Shown here piece after piece: positions 24,852-32,212 of a DNA stretch of 64,000 nt (position 1 is the first letter of the stretch; each line of letters opens with the position of its first letter). Position numbers and translations under genes: made by a program. The stretch is from contig JACRHT010000017.1 of NCBI GenBank assembly GCA_016217545.1, forward strand, positions 806,001 to 870,000, in the 5' to 3' direction. Origin of the DNA: Opitutia bacterium (GTDB lineage: Bacteria; Verrucomicrobiota; Verrucomicrobiia; Opitutales; Opitutaceae). Under the pieces are notes generated by a model. That model made no database searches, had not been told where the DNA came from, and worked only from the letters and a program-made list of their open reading frames with translations.

Positions 24852-25631
24852 TTAACTATGCCCGAGACGACGGTAGTCGAGAACCGTGTGACTGATGCAG
24901 CCCTGCTCGAGACAGCGCACATCCGAGAGCGGCTCGGGCGGCGATACGTCGACGATGTTGCCCCACACGAGCCGGTGCGAACCGTCGTCCGCCGCCGGCG
25001 AGAACAGCCCCGGCACGTGCACCTGCGCGGGCACCGTGCGTTTCACCGGCGTGTCGGCGCGGCACGGGATCGGGAAATTGATGTTCTGCACCGTGAAACT
25101 GTTGCGCGGCATGCCGGGCGCGAGTTCGCCGACGAGGCGCGCGGCGTGCGCGGCGGAGGTCTTGAGTGTCGCGAGCAACTCGCCCTCGGGCTCGCCGCCG
25201 CGCTCCTTGAGATGCGCGTAGACTTCCTCCGAGACGTCCTGCGAAAACGAGAACGCCGGCAACCCGTGCAGTGCCCCTTCCCACGCGCCGGCGACCGTGC
25301 CGCTGGCGAGGATGAAGCCGAGCGAGCAGTTGAAGCCGACGTTGATGCCGCTCACCACCGCGTCGATCTTCACGTCGCCGAGCAGGTGCGCGATGGCGAT
25401 GTTCACGCAGTCGGACGGCGTGCCGTCGAGCATCCACGTCGGACAACCGAAGCCGCGGTCGACCTTGGCGCACTTCACCGGGCGCGAGCGGGTCTTCGAA
25501 GCGCCGGTCCAGCTCTGTTCCGAGGCGGGAACGGCGAGATAAAGTTGGTGGCCGGCGGCGCGGAGCGCGTGGACCAGTTCATGGAAGAAAGGCGAGCCGA
25601 TGCCGTCGTCGTTCGTGACGAGGAGATTCAT
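24852..25631 (-). CDS. surE: 5'/3'-nucleotidase SurE
   Basis: 259 residues starting MNLLVTNDDGIGSPF. The metal-binding NDD, the SWTGAS loop (Ser ligand), the GTPSDCVNIA segment and SGINVGFNCSLGFILASGTVAGAWEG (the metal-binding Asn) are all present. SurE removes the phosphate from nucleoside 5'- and 3'-monophosphates in a metal-dependent way. It is the first gene of the pair with the methyltransferase 6 bp downstream. An upstream frame extension to 25718 lacks an ATG and is not needed. Confidence 0.93.
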   Translation of the reverse strand: MNLLVTNDDGIGSPFFHELVHALRAAGHQLYLAVPASEQSWTGASKTRSRPVKCAKVDRGFGCPTWMLDGTPSDCVNIAIAHLLGDVKIDAVVSGINVGFNCSLGFILASGTVAGAWEGALHGLPAFSFSQDVSEEVYAHLKERGGEPEGELLATLKTSAAHAARLVGELAPGMPRNSFTVQNINFPIPCRADTPVKRTVPAQVHVPGLFSPAADDGSHRLVWGNIVDVSPPEPLSDVRCLEQGCISHTVLDYRRLGHS

Positions 25632-25739
25632 GTGTGTCCCGCAACCCAACACCCCCGCCGAAATGAAGGAAAGCGCGAATCCACGGGCCAGTCGGCTAGC
25701 CGCGAGCGCGCAGGTCAATGCGGCTCGCCGCTCCCGCCG

Positions 25740-26150
25740 TCACCACCCGTCCGCACCGCCGCGGCGCGCGCCCCGGATGCTCGCCCGGTGCTTCTTACCC
25801 GCGATCATCCGCGCCTTCTGGCCGCGCGATTTCTGGCGCGACTGCCGGCGCACCAGCTCGCGCGCCGCCTGCGCGGCGTGGGCGGCGGAAGCGCGCGACT
25901 GTTCCAGTTTCGCCGTGATCTCCTCCCAAGCGAGACGACGATTCCGCACCTGCGAACGCTCGCGCTGGCAGCGAACCTCCATCCCGCTCGGGCGGTGCCT
26001 CACGCAAACCGTGGAGGAGGTCTTGTTGATCTTCTGGCCGCCCGCTCCCGCTCCCCGCACGTAACGTTCCTCGAAATCGTCGGCGCGCAGCCCGATCCGC
26101 TCCAGTCGCGCCGCCAGGTCCCCCACCACGAAATCAGGCCATCCGGTCAT
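25740..26150 (-). CDS. Class I release-factor-domain protein (GGQ, peptidyl-tRNA hydrolase type)
   Basis: 136 residues. The GGQ catalytic motif is in YVRGAGAGGQKINKTSSTV and is followed by VRHRPSGMEVRCQRERSQVRNRRLA, as in release-factor domain 3. The C-terminus is a very basic tail (RQKSRGQKARMIAGKKHR). It lacks the codon-recognition domain, as in ArfB/ICT1-type ribosome rescue factors or the PrfH-like group. A role in releasing peptides from stalled ribosomes is inferred from the domain. The gene is isolated on the minus strand, 108 bp upstream of surE. Confidence 0.85.
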   Translation of the reverse strand: MTGWPDFVVGDLAARLERIGLRADDFEERYVRGAGAGGQKINKTSSTVCVRHRPSGMEVRCQRERSQVRNRRLAWEEITAKLEQSRASAAHAAQAARELVRRQSRQKSRGQKARMIAGKKHRASIRGARRGGADGW

Positions 26151-26193
26151 GCCTACAGCGTGGGCCGGCCGAACCGGCGGCGCACGAAGATTC

Positions 26194-26886
26194 TCAGGCC
26201 CGCCGCCACCGGCGGACAGCCACGATACCCAAGCCGCACAGCCCGGCGGCGAACGCCACGGGCGCCGGCTCCGGCACGGCCGTCACCGAAATCGAGTCCA
26301 GATAACTGGTCGCTCCCGCACCGGCGCTATTGGCGATCGTCACGTAGTCGCCGTAACTGACACTGCTCGTCGCCGTGAGTTGGGTGACGCCGTTGATCGC
26401 AAAACTCAGTTGGTTGCCCTGCGCCGTGACGGTGAATGCGTAGGACGCTCCCGTCGTCAGGGCGTAGCTCTTTTGCGCGAGCGCGTAGAAGCCGCCCGAC
26501 TGATCCATGTAGAAAATCCCGAGCGTATCGCTGCCCCATCGCGAAACCTCGAACACGATGCCGGCGTGGTCGCCCCAATGATTGGTGCCCGCCGTCCCGG
26601 CCGTCCGGATGCCCACCATCAACTCGTCGCCCCCGGTCCCGATGCGCATGGTCCCGGTCACCACGATGTCTTGAGCCAGAGCCTGGGCCGAGCACAGCAC
26701 GCCATGCTGGAAAAACACCGCGCTCCCGCCCGCTTGTGTGACCGACGAGCCATCGATCGACGGCCCCGCGACCCAGCGACTCGGATCCAGCGCGCCATTG
26801 GACCCGAAATCGTCGCTCAACAGCACCTGCGCCCTCAGCGTTACCGCCGAGGCCAGAAGGAGAAAAAGTTCTGCCCGGTTGCCCAT
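26194..26886 (-). CDS. PEP-CTERM sorting-domain exported protein
   Basis: 230 residues. A signal peptide (MGNRAELFLLLASAVTLRAQ) is followed by a beta-rich region resembling LamG/concanavalin-like folds (DDFGSNGALDPSRWVAGP, GIVFEVSRWGSDTLGIFY). The C-terminus is the PEP-CTERM tripartite signal: VPEPAP, a hydrophobic helix (about 210-225) and RRWRRA. Such proteins are cleaved and exported by an exosortase, usually in bacteria making exopolysaccharide and biofilm. No exosortase gene lies in the window, so it must be elsewhere. An upstream start would extend to 26922, but the ATG at 26886 gives a proper signal peptide. Confidence 0.88.
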   Translation of the reverse strand: MGNRAELFLLLASAVTLRAQVLLSDDFGSNGALDPSRWVAGPSIDGSSVTQAGGSAVFFQHGVLCSAQALAQDIVVTGTMRIGTGGDELMVGIRTAGTAGTNHWGDHAGIVFEVSRWGSDTLGIFYMDQSGGFYALAQKSYALTTGASYAFTVTAQGNQLSFAINGVTQLTATSSVSYGDYVTIANSAGAGATSYLDSISVTAVPEPAPVAFAAGLCGLGIVAVRRWRRA

Positions 26887-27161
26887 ACGTGCCGGGATGC
26901 CGACGGCTTCCCTGCAAGCCATTCCATCGGCACTTTTCGCTCAACAAGTAGACAAATCGCGGTGCCGGCGCCGCGTAAACGGACCGATGTTGCCCTCAGC
27001 CGCCCGCCTCCTCGCACGTGCAATCGTGACCGCTTTTGCGAGTCGAAACACCGACGCCCCCCAACCGTCTGTCGCAGCCGCGCGCGTGTTCATCCGACGC
27101 CACGCGCCGCTCGCGGTTCGGCGCTTGTCACTCCCCAACCCCCTCCCTTCACTGCCCACTT
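26887..27161. other. Divergent intergenic region before the bat operon
   Basis: These 275 bp separate the PEP-CTERM gene (minus) from the bat operon (plus), so promoters for both should lie here. I see no strong palindrome and cannot assign -35/-10 boxes with confidence. Confidence 0.4.
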
Positions 27162-28133
27162 ATGAGTAACGGCCCCGCTTGGTCCCAAAAACTCCGCGCA
27201 GAAATCGGCAAAGCCGTCATCGGTCAGGACGCCGTCGTCGAACGTCTCCTCGTCGCCCTCCTCGCCAACGGCCACGTGCTCCTCGAGGGCATGCCCGGCT
27301 TGGCCAAAACGCTCCTGATCAAGTCGCTCGGCACCGCGCTGGGCGTCCAGTTCGAGCGCATCCAATTCACGCCCGACCTGCTGCCCTCCGACGTCGTGGG
27401 CACGATGATTTTTTCGCCCAAGGACGGCGCCTTCGCCACGCACAAAGGCCCGATCTTCGCCAACCTCGTCCTCGCCGACGAAATCAACCGCGCGCCCGCC
27501 AAAGTCCAATCCGCGCTGCTCGAAGCCATGCAGGAACGCCAGGTCACGATCGGTGGCCACTCTCACCAGCTGCCGAAGCCGTTTTTCGTCATGGCGACGC
27601 AAAACCCGGTCGAGCAGGAAGGCACCTACCCGTTGCCCGAGGCGCAGACCGACCGCTTCCTCTTCAAGCTGCTCGTCGACTATCCCACCGCCGCCGAGGA
27701 GGCGCGCATGATGGAAATGTGGGGCCAAGTAACGAAGGCGCCCGCACTCCAACCCGTTTCGAGCGGCGAGGAACTCATCGCGCTCCGCACCTACGTCGAC
27801 GCCGTGCACGTCTCGCCCGGCGTGCAGGCCTACATCCTCGCGCTCGTGCGCGGCACGCGCGACCTCGCGGCCGCCTCCGAAGGCGGCGCGTCCAAGCGCC
27901 TGCTGAATTTCGGCGCCTCCCCGCGCGCCTCGCTCGCACTCTTCCAAGCTGGCCGCGCGCTCGCTTGGCTGCGCGGCTCCGACTACCTGTCGCCCGTGCT
28001 GGTGCAGGAAATCTTCCACGACGCCCTGCGCCACCGCGTCGGTCTCACCTACGAAGCCGAGGCCGAGGAGCTGTCCTCCGACAAGATCCTCACGCAAGTC
28101 CTCGAGCGCACGCCGGTCCCGGCCAAGGCCTGA
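27162..28133 (+). CDS. MoxR-family AAA+ ATPase (bat operon)
   Basis: 323 residues. Walker A is LLEGMPGLAKT, Walker B is LADEINRAP, and the sensor and MoxR-specific segments FVMATQNPVEQEGTYPLPEAQTDRF are intact. MoxR ATPases act as chaperones that fit metal centres or complexes together with vWA proteins. It is the first gene of a five-gene bat operon. The spacer to the DUF58 gene is filled by an inverted repeat of GTTCTC units. The ATG at 27162 lies at the start of the homologous region, and GTG or ATG further upstream is not needed. Confidence 0.93.
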   Translation: MSNGPAWSQKLRAEIGKAVIGQDAVVERLLVALLANGHVLLEGMPGLAKTLLIKSLGTALGVQFERIQFTPDLLPSDVVGTMIFSPKDGAFATHKGPIFANLVLADEINRAPAKVQSALLEAMQERQVTIGGHSHQLPKPFFVMATQNPVEQEGTYPLPEAQTDRFLFKLLVDYPTAAEEARMMEMWGQVTKAPALQPVSSGEELIALRTYVDAVHVSPGVQAYILALVRGTRDLAAASEGGASKRLLNFGASPRASLALFQAGRALAWLRGSDYLSPVLVQEIFHDALRHRVGLTYEAEAEELSSDKILTQVLERTPVPAKA

Positions 28134-28141
28134 ACCAGATC

Positions 28142-28216
28142 TTTCTCGTTCTCGTAATCGTTCTCCCCGCGCACCACCCGAGAGAACGAGGAAAGAGAAC
28201 GAGAACGAAGAACGAG
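28142..28216. repeat. Inverted repeat of GTTCTC/GAGAAC units between bat genes
   Basis: The left arm (28142-28165) is made of TTCTCG/CGTTCTC units. The right arm (28180-28216) carries their reverse complement as several GAGAACGA units. It occupies almost the whole MoxR-DUF58 spacer and ends 3 bp before the DUF58 start codon. Confidence 0.8.
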
Positions 28217-28219
28217 TAA

Positions 28220-29161
28220 ATGCCCAACCCGATCACAGAGCACACGTCCGTCGTCACCTCCCAGCTCGCGCTGCTGCGCCAGCTGGAGTGGAAGGTGCGC
28301 CATGCGGTCGAGAACGTGCTCAGCGGCGAGTATCGCTCGGCCTTCCGCGGCCGCGGCATGGAGTTCGACCAGGTCGTCAAATACACCTTCGGCGACGACA
28401 TCCGCGACATCGACTGGAACGTCACCGCGCGCCTCGGCGAACCCTACCGCAAGAAATTCATCGAGGAACGCGAAGTCACGCTGCTGCTCGTGCTCGAGGA
28501 CAGCGTCAGCCTGCAATTCGGCTCCGGCGAAAAATCCAAACGCGAGGCGCTGCTCGAACTCGCCGGCCTCGTCATGCTGCTCGGCGCCGTCAACCGCGAC
28601 CGCGTCGGCTTCCTCCACGCCTCGCCCGAAGGCTACACGCTCAAGGAACCCGTCCGCGGCCGCGGCCAGATTCTCCATCTCGCCGCCCAGCTGCTCGGAC
28701 GCGATGCGCCGTCGCTCGAGAGCCCTCAACTCTCAGCCCTCAACTCTCAACCCTCCGCCGATTTCATCCCGTGGCGCCTGCTGGCCCACGCCGCTCCGCG
28801 CCACTCGATCCTGATCTGGCTCGGCGATTTCGCGCCGCGCGCCTATCCGGAAGGGTGGAGCGTGCTCTCGCGCCGCTATCAGACGATGGGCTTCCGCGTC
28901 GACGACCCGTGGGACCGCGAGCTGCCGCACGGCCGCGTGCTCACCGCCTACGACCCGACCACCGGCCGCCTCGTGAACCTCAACGGCGCCTCCTCCGCGC
29001 AACGCGCGGCGCACCAGCTCTGGGTCGACCAGCGCGAGCAAGCTTTCCGCGATCTCTTCCCGAATCCGCTCAGCCGCCTCGTCGTCGGCACGGGCGAGGA
29101 TCGCCTCGACGCACTCGTCCGCTTTTTCCACGCCCGCATGGCCGCGGGAAATCGCCGTTAG
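28220..29161 (+). CDS. DUF58 protein of bat operon
   Basis: 313 residues. The DUF58 hallmark is SGEYRSAFRGRGMEFDQVVKYTFGDDIRDIDWNVTARLG, followed by a degenerate vWA fold (LLLVLEDSVSLQFGSG) without the full MIDAS motif. It is predicted to be cytosolic and to work with the MoxR ATPase just upstream. Residues about 168-180 (SPQLSALNSQPSA) are encoded by a tandem repeat of CTCAACTCTCA units at 28721-28755 that interrupts the ordinary family sequence in frame. The ATG at 28220 follows the inverted repeat directly. Confidence 0.9.
   Translation: MPNPITEHTSVVTSQLALLRQLEWKVRHAVENVLSGEYRSAFRGRGMEFDQVVKYTFGDDIRDIDWNVTARLGEPYRKKFIEEREVTLLLVLEDSVSLQFGSGEKSKREALLELAGLVMLLGAVNRDRVGFLHASPEGYTLKEPVRGRGQILHLAAQLLGRDAPSLESPQLSALNSQPSADFIPWRLLAHAAPRHSILIWLGDFAPRAYPEGWSVLSRRYQTMGFRVDDPWDRELPHGRVLTAYDPTTGRLVNLNGASSAQRAAHQLWVDQREQAFRDLFPNPLSRLVVGTGEDRLDALVRFFHARMAAGNRR
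28721..28755. repeat. Tandem CCTCAACTCTCAG-type repeat inside DUF58 gene
   Basis: About five degenerate copies of a 6- to 7-nt unit (CCTCAA, CTCTCAG) lie in frame in the DUF58 gene. The same unit recurs in the BatB/C gene at 31465-31498. Confidence 0.75.
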
Positions 29162-29179
29162 CGCGGCGAAAAGCAGCCC

Positions 29180-29266
29180 GTGACAAGGACCAAGTAACAA
29201 GAACCCGCTCACCGATGCACCGCATGCTTCGCAGCTCCTGGCCCTTGTCACCTGGCCCTTCGCACT
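29180..29266. repeat. Inverted repeat of GTGACAAGGRCCA units between bat genes
   Basis: The left arm (29180-29202) has GTGACAAGGACCA and AGTAACAAG. The right arm (29238-29266) has the reverse complement in two tandem copies (CTGGCCCTTGTCA, CCTGGCCCTTCG). It fills the 112-bp gap between the DUF58 and BatA genes. Confidence 0.75.
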
Positions 29267-29273
29267 TCGTCGA

Positions 29274-30365
29274 ATGACGATCACGAACTACACCTTCGCC
29301 GATCCTTGGTGGCTCGCCGCGCTGCTTATGCTGCCGCTGCTGATCTGGGTCCGCGGCCGTCGCGGCGCGCCGGTGCTCGTCGTGCCGTTCGCGGGCGCGT
29401 GGCATCGACCGACGTTCATCCCGACCTCGCGCTGGCCTGCGGCTCTCGCGCTGACGGGGCTCGTGTTGCTCATCGTCGCCCTCGCCCGTCCGCAAATCGT
29501 CGAGGACAAGCGCGAGGTGAAGCAGCAAGGCTACGACCTCATGCTCGCGATCGACCTCTCCGGCTCGATGCTCGCGGAGGATTACGAGCGCGGCGGCGAC
29601 CGCATCAACCGCCTGCAGGCGATCAAGCCCGTCATCCAAGCCTTCATCACCCAGCGCACCAGCGACCGCATCGGGCTCGTCGTGTTCTCCGGCCGCGCCT
29701 ACACGCTCGCGCCACTCACCTTCGACCACGACTGGCTCGCGCGCCAAATCGAGCGCCTGAAGATCGGCCTGATCGAGGACGGCACCGCCATCGGCGACGG
29801 CCTCGGCGTCGCGCTGACGCGACTCGAACAAGCCGGACGCGAAGAGGGCAACAAACGCAAAGGAGCGTTCGTCGTCCTCCTCACCGACGGCGCCAACAAC
29901 CGCGGCCTGCTCACGCCCGAGCAGGCGACCGAGATCGCGAAGTCCCGCAACGTTCCCCTCTATACCGTCGGCGCCGGCCGCGACGGCCTCGTGCCGATGC
30001 CGGTCTTCGACGACAACGGCAACAAGATCGGCTACCGCCGCGCCATCTCTGACCTCGACGAAGGCCAGCTCCGCGCCATGGCCGACGCCACCGGCGGCAA
30101 GTTCTTCCGCGCCGCCGATTCCGACACGATCGAGAAAGCCTTCGCCGCGATCGACGCCGCCCAGAAGATCGAATTTCAGGCCAAGTCCTACCTGATCACG
30201 ACCGAGCTGTTCGCGTGGTTCGCCAGTCCCGGCGCCGTGCTCCTCTTCCTCGGCGCCCTAGTCGCCCTCCCACCGCAACTGCCGAGAGGTAGGGCGCGAC
30301 CGCTGGGCGCGCCGCGGGATATCGGCCGGCCCAGCGGTCCGGCCCTACCTCGAAAGAGCGCATGA
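29274..30365 (+). CDS. BatA-type vWA membrane protein
   Basis: 363 residues. An N-terminal Bat membrane region (helices at about 14-26 and 55-70) is followed by a vWA domain with the complete MIDAS motif DLSGSMLAEDY (acidic Asp, Ser, Ser), T in the GDGTAIGD-like EDGTAIGDGLG, and D in LLTDGANN. A C-terminal helix lies at about 315-335 with a short cytoplasmic tail. The last about 25 residues (GRARPLGAPRDIG...) are encoded by a palindromic repeat, so the native end was probably replaced. The stop overlaps the BatB start (ATGA). BatA proteins are known from Bacteroides aerotolerance; their biochemical role is unclear. Confidence 0.92.
   Translation: MTITNYTFADPWWLAALLMLPLLIWVRGRRGAPVLVVPFAGAWHRPTFIPTSRWPAALALTGLVLLIVALARPQIVEDKREVKQQGYDLMLAIDLSGSMLAEDYERGGDRINRLQAIKPVIQAFITQRTSDRIGLVVFSGRAYTLAPLTFDHDWLARQIERLKIGLIEDGTAIGDGLGVALTRLEQAGREEGNKRKGAFVVLLTDGANNRGLLTPEQATEIAKSRNVPLYTVGAGRDGLVPMPVFDDNGNKIGYRRAISDLDEGQLRAMADATGGKFFRAADSDTIEKAFAAIDAAQKIEFQAKSYLITTELFAWFASPGAVLLFLGALVALPPQLPRGRARPLGAPRDIGRPSGPALPRKSA
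30287..30350. repeat. 64-bp palindromic repeat (AGGTAGGGCGCGACCGCTGGGC family) in batA
   Basis: The left arm (30287-30308) and right arm (30329-30350) match as reverse complements at 20 of 22 positions. The element encodes the C-terminal tail of the BatA protein. A related copy lies inside the glycosylase gene (61495-61560) and a shorter cousin at 43804-43866. Confidence 0.85.
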
Positions 30366-32212
30366 TTCCCGATTTCCACTCACCGCACCTTCTTTGGCTG
30401 CTGCTTCCGCTGCTGTTGCTCTTCTCATGGGAGCTCGCGCGTCGCGCCACCACCGCCGCCGCCGATCTGCCGAAGGTCGCACGCGCTTGGGCCGGCTCGT
30501 TCGATGTCTCGCTCGGCACGCGCCACACCACCGCCGAGACGCGCCCGCGCCTCTGGCTGTGGTTCGGCCTCGCGCTGTGCATCATCGCGCTCGCCCGCCC
30601 GCAGTGGGGCGTGATCGAGGAAAAAGTCTTCGACCAGTCGCGCGAAGTGCTCATCGCCGTCGACCTCTCGCGCTCGATGCTGGCGCAGGACGTGAAGCCC
30701 TCGCGCCTCGACCGCTCGAAGCTCCTCATCACTTCGCTCCTCGACGGCCTGAAGGGCGAGCGCGTCGGCCTCGTGCTGTTCGCCGGCACCGCGTTTCTCC
30801 AGAGCCCGTTGAGCGCCGACTACGAGATCTTGCGGGAGTTTCTGCCGGCGCTGAAACCCGATTTCCTCCCCGAGGGCGGCTCGAACTACAAAGCCATGCT
30901 CGAAACCTCGATGCAGGCCTTCGGCACGTCGACCGCCGACCGCTACCTCATCATCCTCTCCGACGGTGAAAGCACCGAGGACGGCTGGAAGGAACTCGGC
31001 GAACAGCTCAAGACGAAGGGCATCCGCGTGATCGGTCTCGGCGTCGGCACCACGCAAGGCTCCTTCATCCCCGACGGCAGCGGCGGTTTCGTAAAGGACG
31101 ACCGCGGCGCCGTCGTGCTTTCGCGTCTCAACAGCTCCACGCTGCAAGACCTCGCGCAATCCACCGGCGGCGCTTACGCCGACGCCAGCGCGTGGATCGA
31201 CATGCCGTCGCTGCTCAAGAAAACCGTCGAAGCCGGCAGGAAGGGCGAGTTCTCCGAGAAAAACACCGCGCGCAAGATCGAGCGCTTCCAGTGGTTCCTC
31301 GCGCCCGGCCTGCTGCTGCTCTTCATCAGCTTCTGGGCCGAGTTCCCCGTGCGCCCCCGCGAGCGCGCGCTGCCGCTGGGCGGAAAAGCGCGAAATGCCG
31401 ATCGCGGAACGCGGAGCGCCCAAGGCACCGCTGCCCGCGTCGCGACCTTGGCTGCCATCTTCTGGCTCTCAGCTCTCAGCTCTCAACCCTCAGCTCTCGC
31501 CGCCGAAGGCGGCGAGTCCGACACCCTCTCCAAGCCGCTCACCACCACCGTCGCTCGCCTCGCCGACAAGAGCGCGCTCGCCGCGAAGGATTGCGCTGAC
31601 CTCGCGCAAACGACCCTCACCTACGGCGAACGCATGAAGTCCGGCCAGCAACGTCCGCCCGAAGGCGTCGTCAAGGACGCGCTCGCCGCCGTCGACCTCG
31701 GCGAGAAAGCCGACGCCAAGGCCGCCGACTGGCCACGCCTGCGCAAGGAACTCGAACAACTGTTGGAGAAACCGCCGGAAGACAAAAAGCAGGACCAGAA
31801 ACAAGACCAGCAGCAGAAGCAGGATCAAAAAAACCAACAGCAGAATCAGCAGAACCAAGATCAACAGAAACAGGACCAGCAGCAGCAACAGCAGCAGGAC
31901 CAACAGAATTCCGACCAGCAAAAGCAACAGGAGCAGCAGAAGCAGCAACAGGACGCCTTCGGCGACATGAAGGACCAGAAAGAGCCGCCGAAAACCGACG
32001 ACGAAAAACAACCTCCACAACAGCCCCCGCAGCCGCAGACCCAGAAAGTCGGCGGCCAGAAGGAAAAGAAAATGGAAGTCCCGCTCGATCCCGACCTCGC
32101 CATGCCGCTCCAGAAGCTCGAACAGGTCCGCAATCAGGATTCGCCCGCCAAGCTCCAACAGCTCATGCAAGGTCAGCCGCAAAAAGCGCCGAAGAAAGGC
32201 AAGGACTGGTAA
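30362..32212 (+). CDS. BatB vWA protein fused to a BatC-like Gln/Asp/Lys-rich region
   Basis: 616 residues. Helices at about 10-25 and 60-75 are followed by a vWA domain with the MIDAS VDLSRSMLAQD and D in LSDGEST, then a helix at about 318-335. Residues about 370-455 are a BatC-like soluble part with KSGQQRPPEGVVKDALAAVDLG. Residues about 460-555 are an extreme low-complexity segment of Q, D, K and N, probably extended or disordered. A final stretch has VPLDPDLAMPLQKLEQVRNQDSPAKLQQLMQ. A tandem repeat at 31465-31498 encodes LSALSSQPSALA within the linker. The gene overlaps both neighbours. The fusion of BatB and BatC is inferred from position and sequence. Confidence 0.85.
   Translation: MIPDFHSPHLLWLLLPLLLLFSWELARRATTAAADLPKVARAWAGSFDVSLGTRHTTAETRPRLWLWFGLALCIIALARPQWGVIEEKVFDQSREVLIAVDLSRSMLAQDVKPSRLDRSKLLITSLLDGLKGERVGLVLFAGTAFLQSPLSADYEILREFLPALKPDFLPEGGSNYKAMLETSMQAFGTSTADRYLIILSDGESTEDGWKELGEQLKTKGIRVIGLGVGTTQGSFIPDGSGGFVKDDRGAVVLSRLNSSTLQDLAQSTGGAYADASAWIDMPSLLKKTVEAGRKGEFSEKNTARKIERFQWFLAPGLLLLFISFWAEFPVRPRERALPLGGKARNADRGTRSAQGTAARVATLAAIFWLSALSSQPSALAAEGGESDTLSKPLTTTVARLADKSALAAKDCADLAQTTLTYGERMKSGQQRPPEGVVKDALAAVDLGEKADAKAADWPRLRKELEQLLEKPPEDKKQDQKQDQQQKQDQKNQQQNQQNQDQQKQDQQQQQQQDQQNSDQQKQQEQQKQQQDAFGDMKDQKEPPKTDDEKQPPQQPPQPQTQKVGGQKEKKMEVPLDPDLAMPLQKLEQVRNQDSPAKLQQLMQGQPQKAPKKGKDW
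31465..31498. repeat. Tandem CTCTCAG repeat inside batB/C gene
   Basis: About five copies of CTCTCAG/CTCTCAA read in frame and give LSALSSQPSAL. It is the same unit as the repeat inside the DUF58 gene. Confidence 0.75.

Noticed and set aside
23745-26360. 871-residue plus-strand frame over the aldo/keto reductase to GGQ gene region
   Set aside because: Four well-supported minus-strand genes occupy the region; the frame shows no motif.
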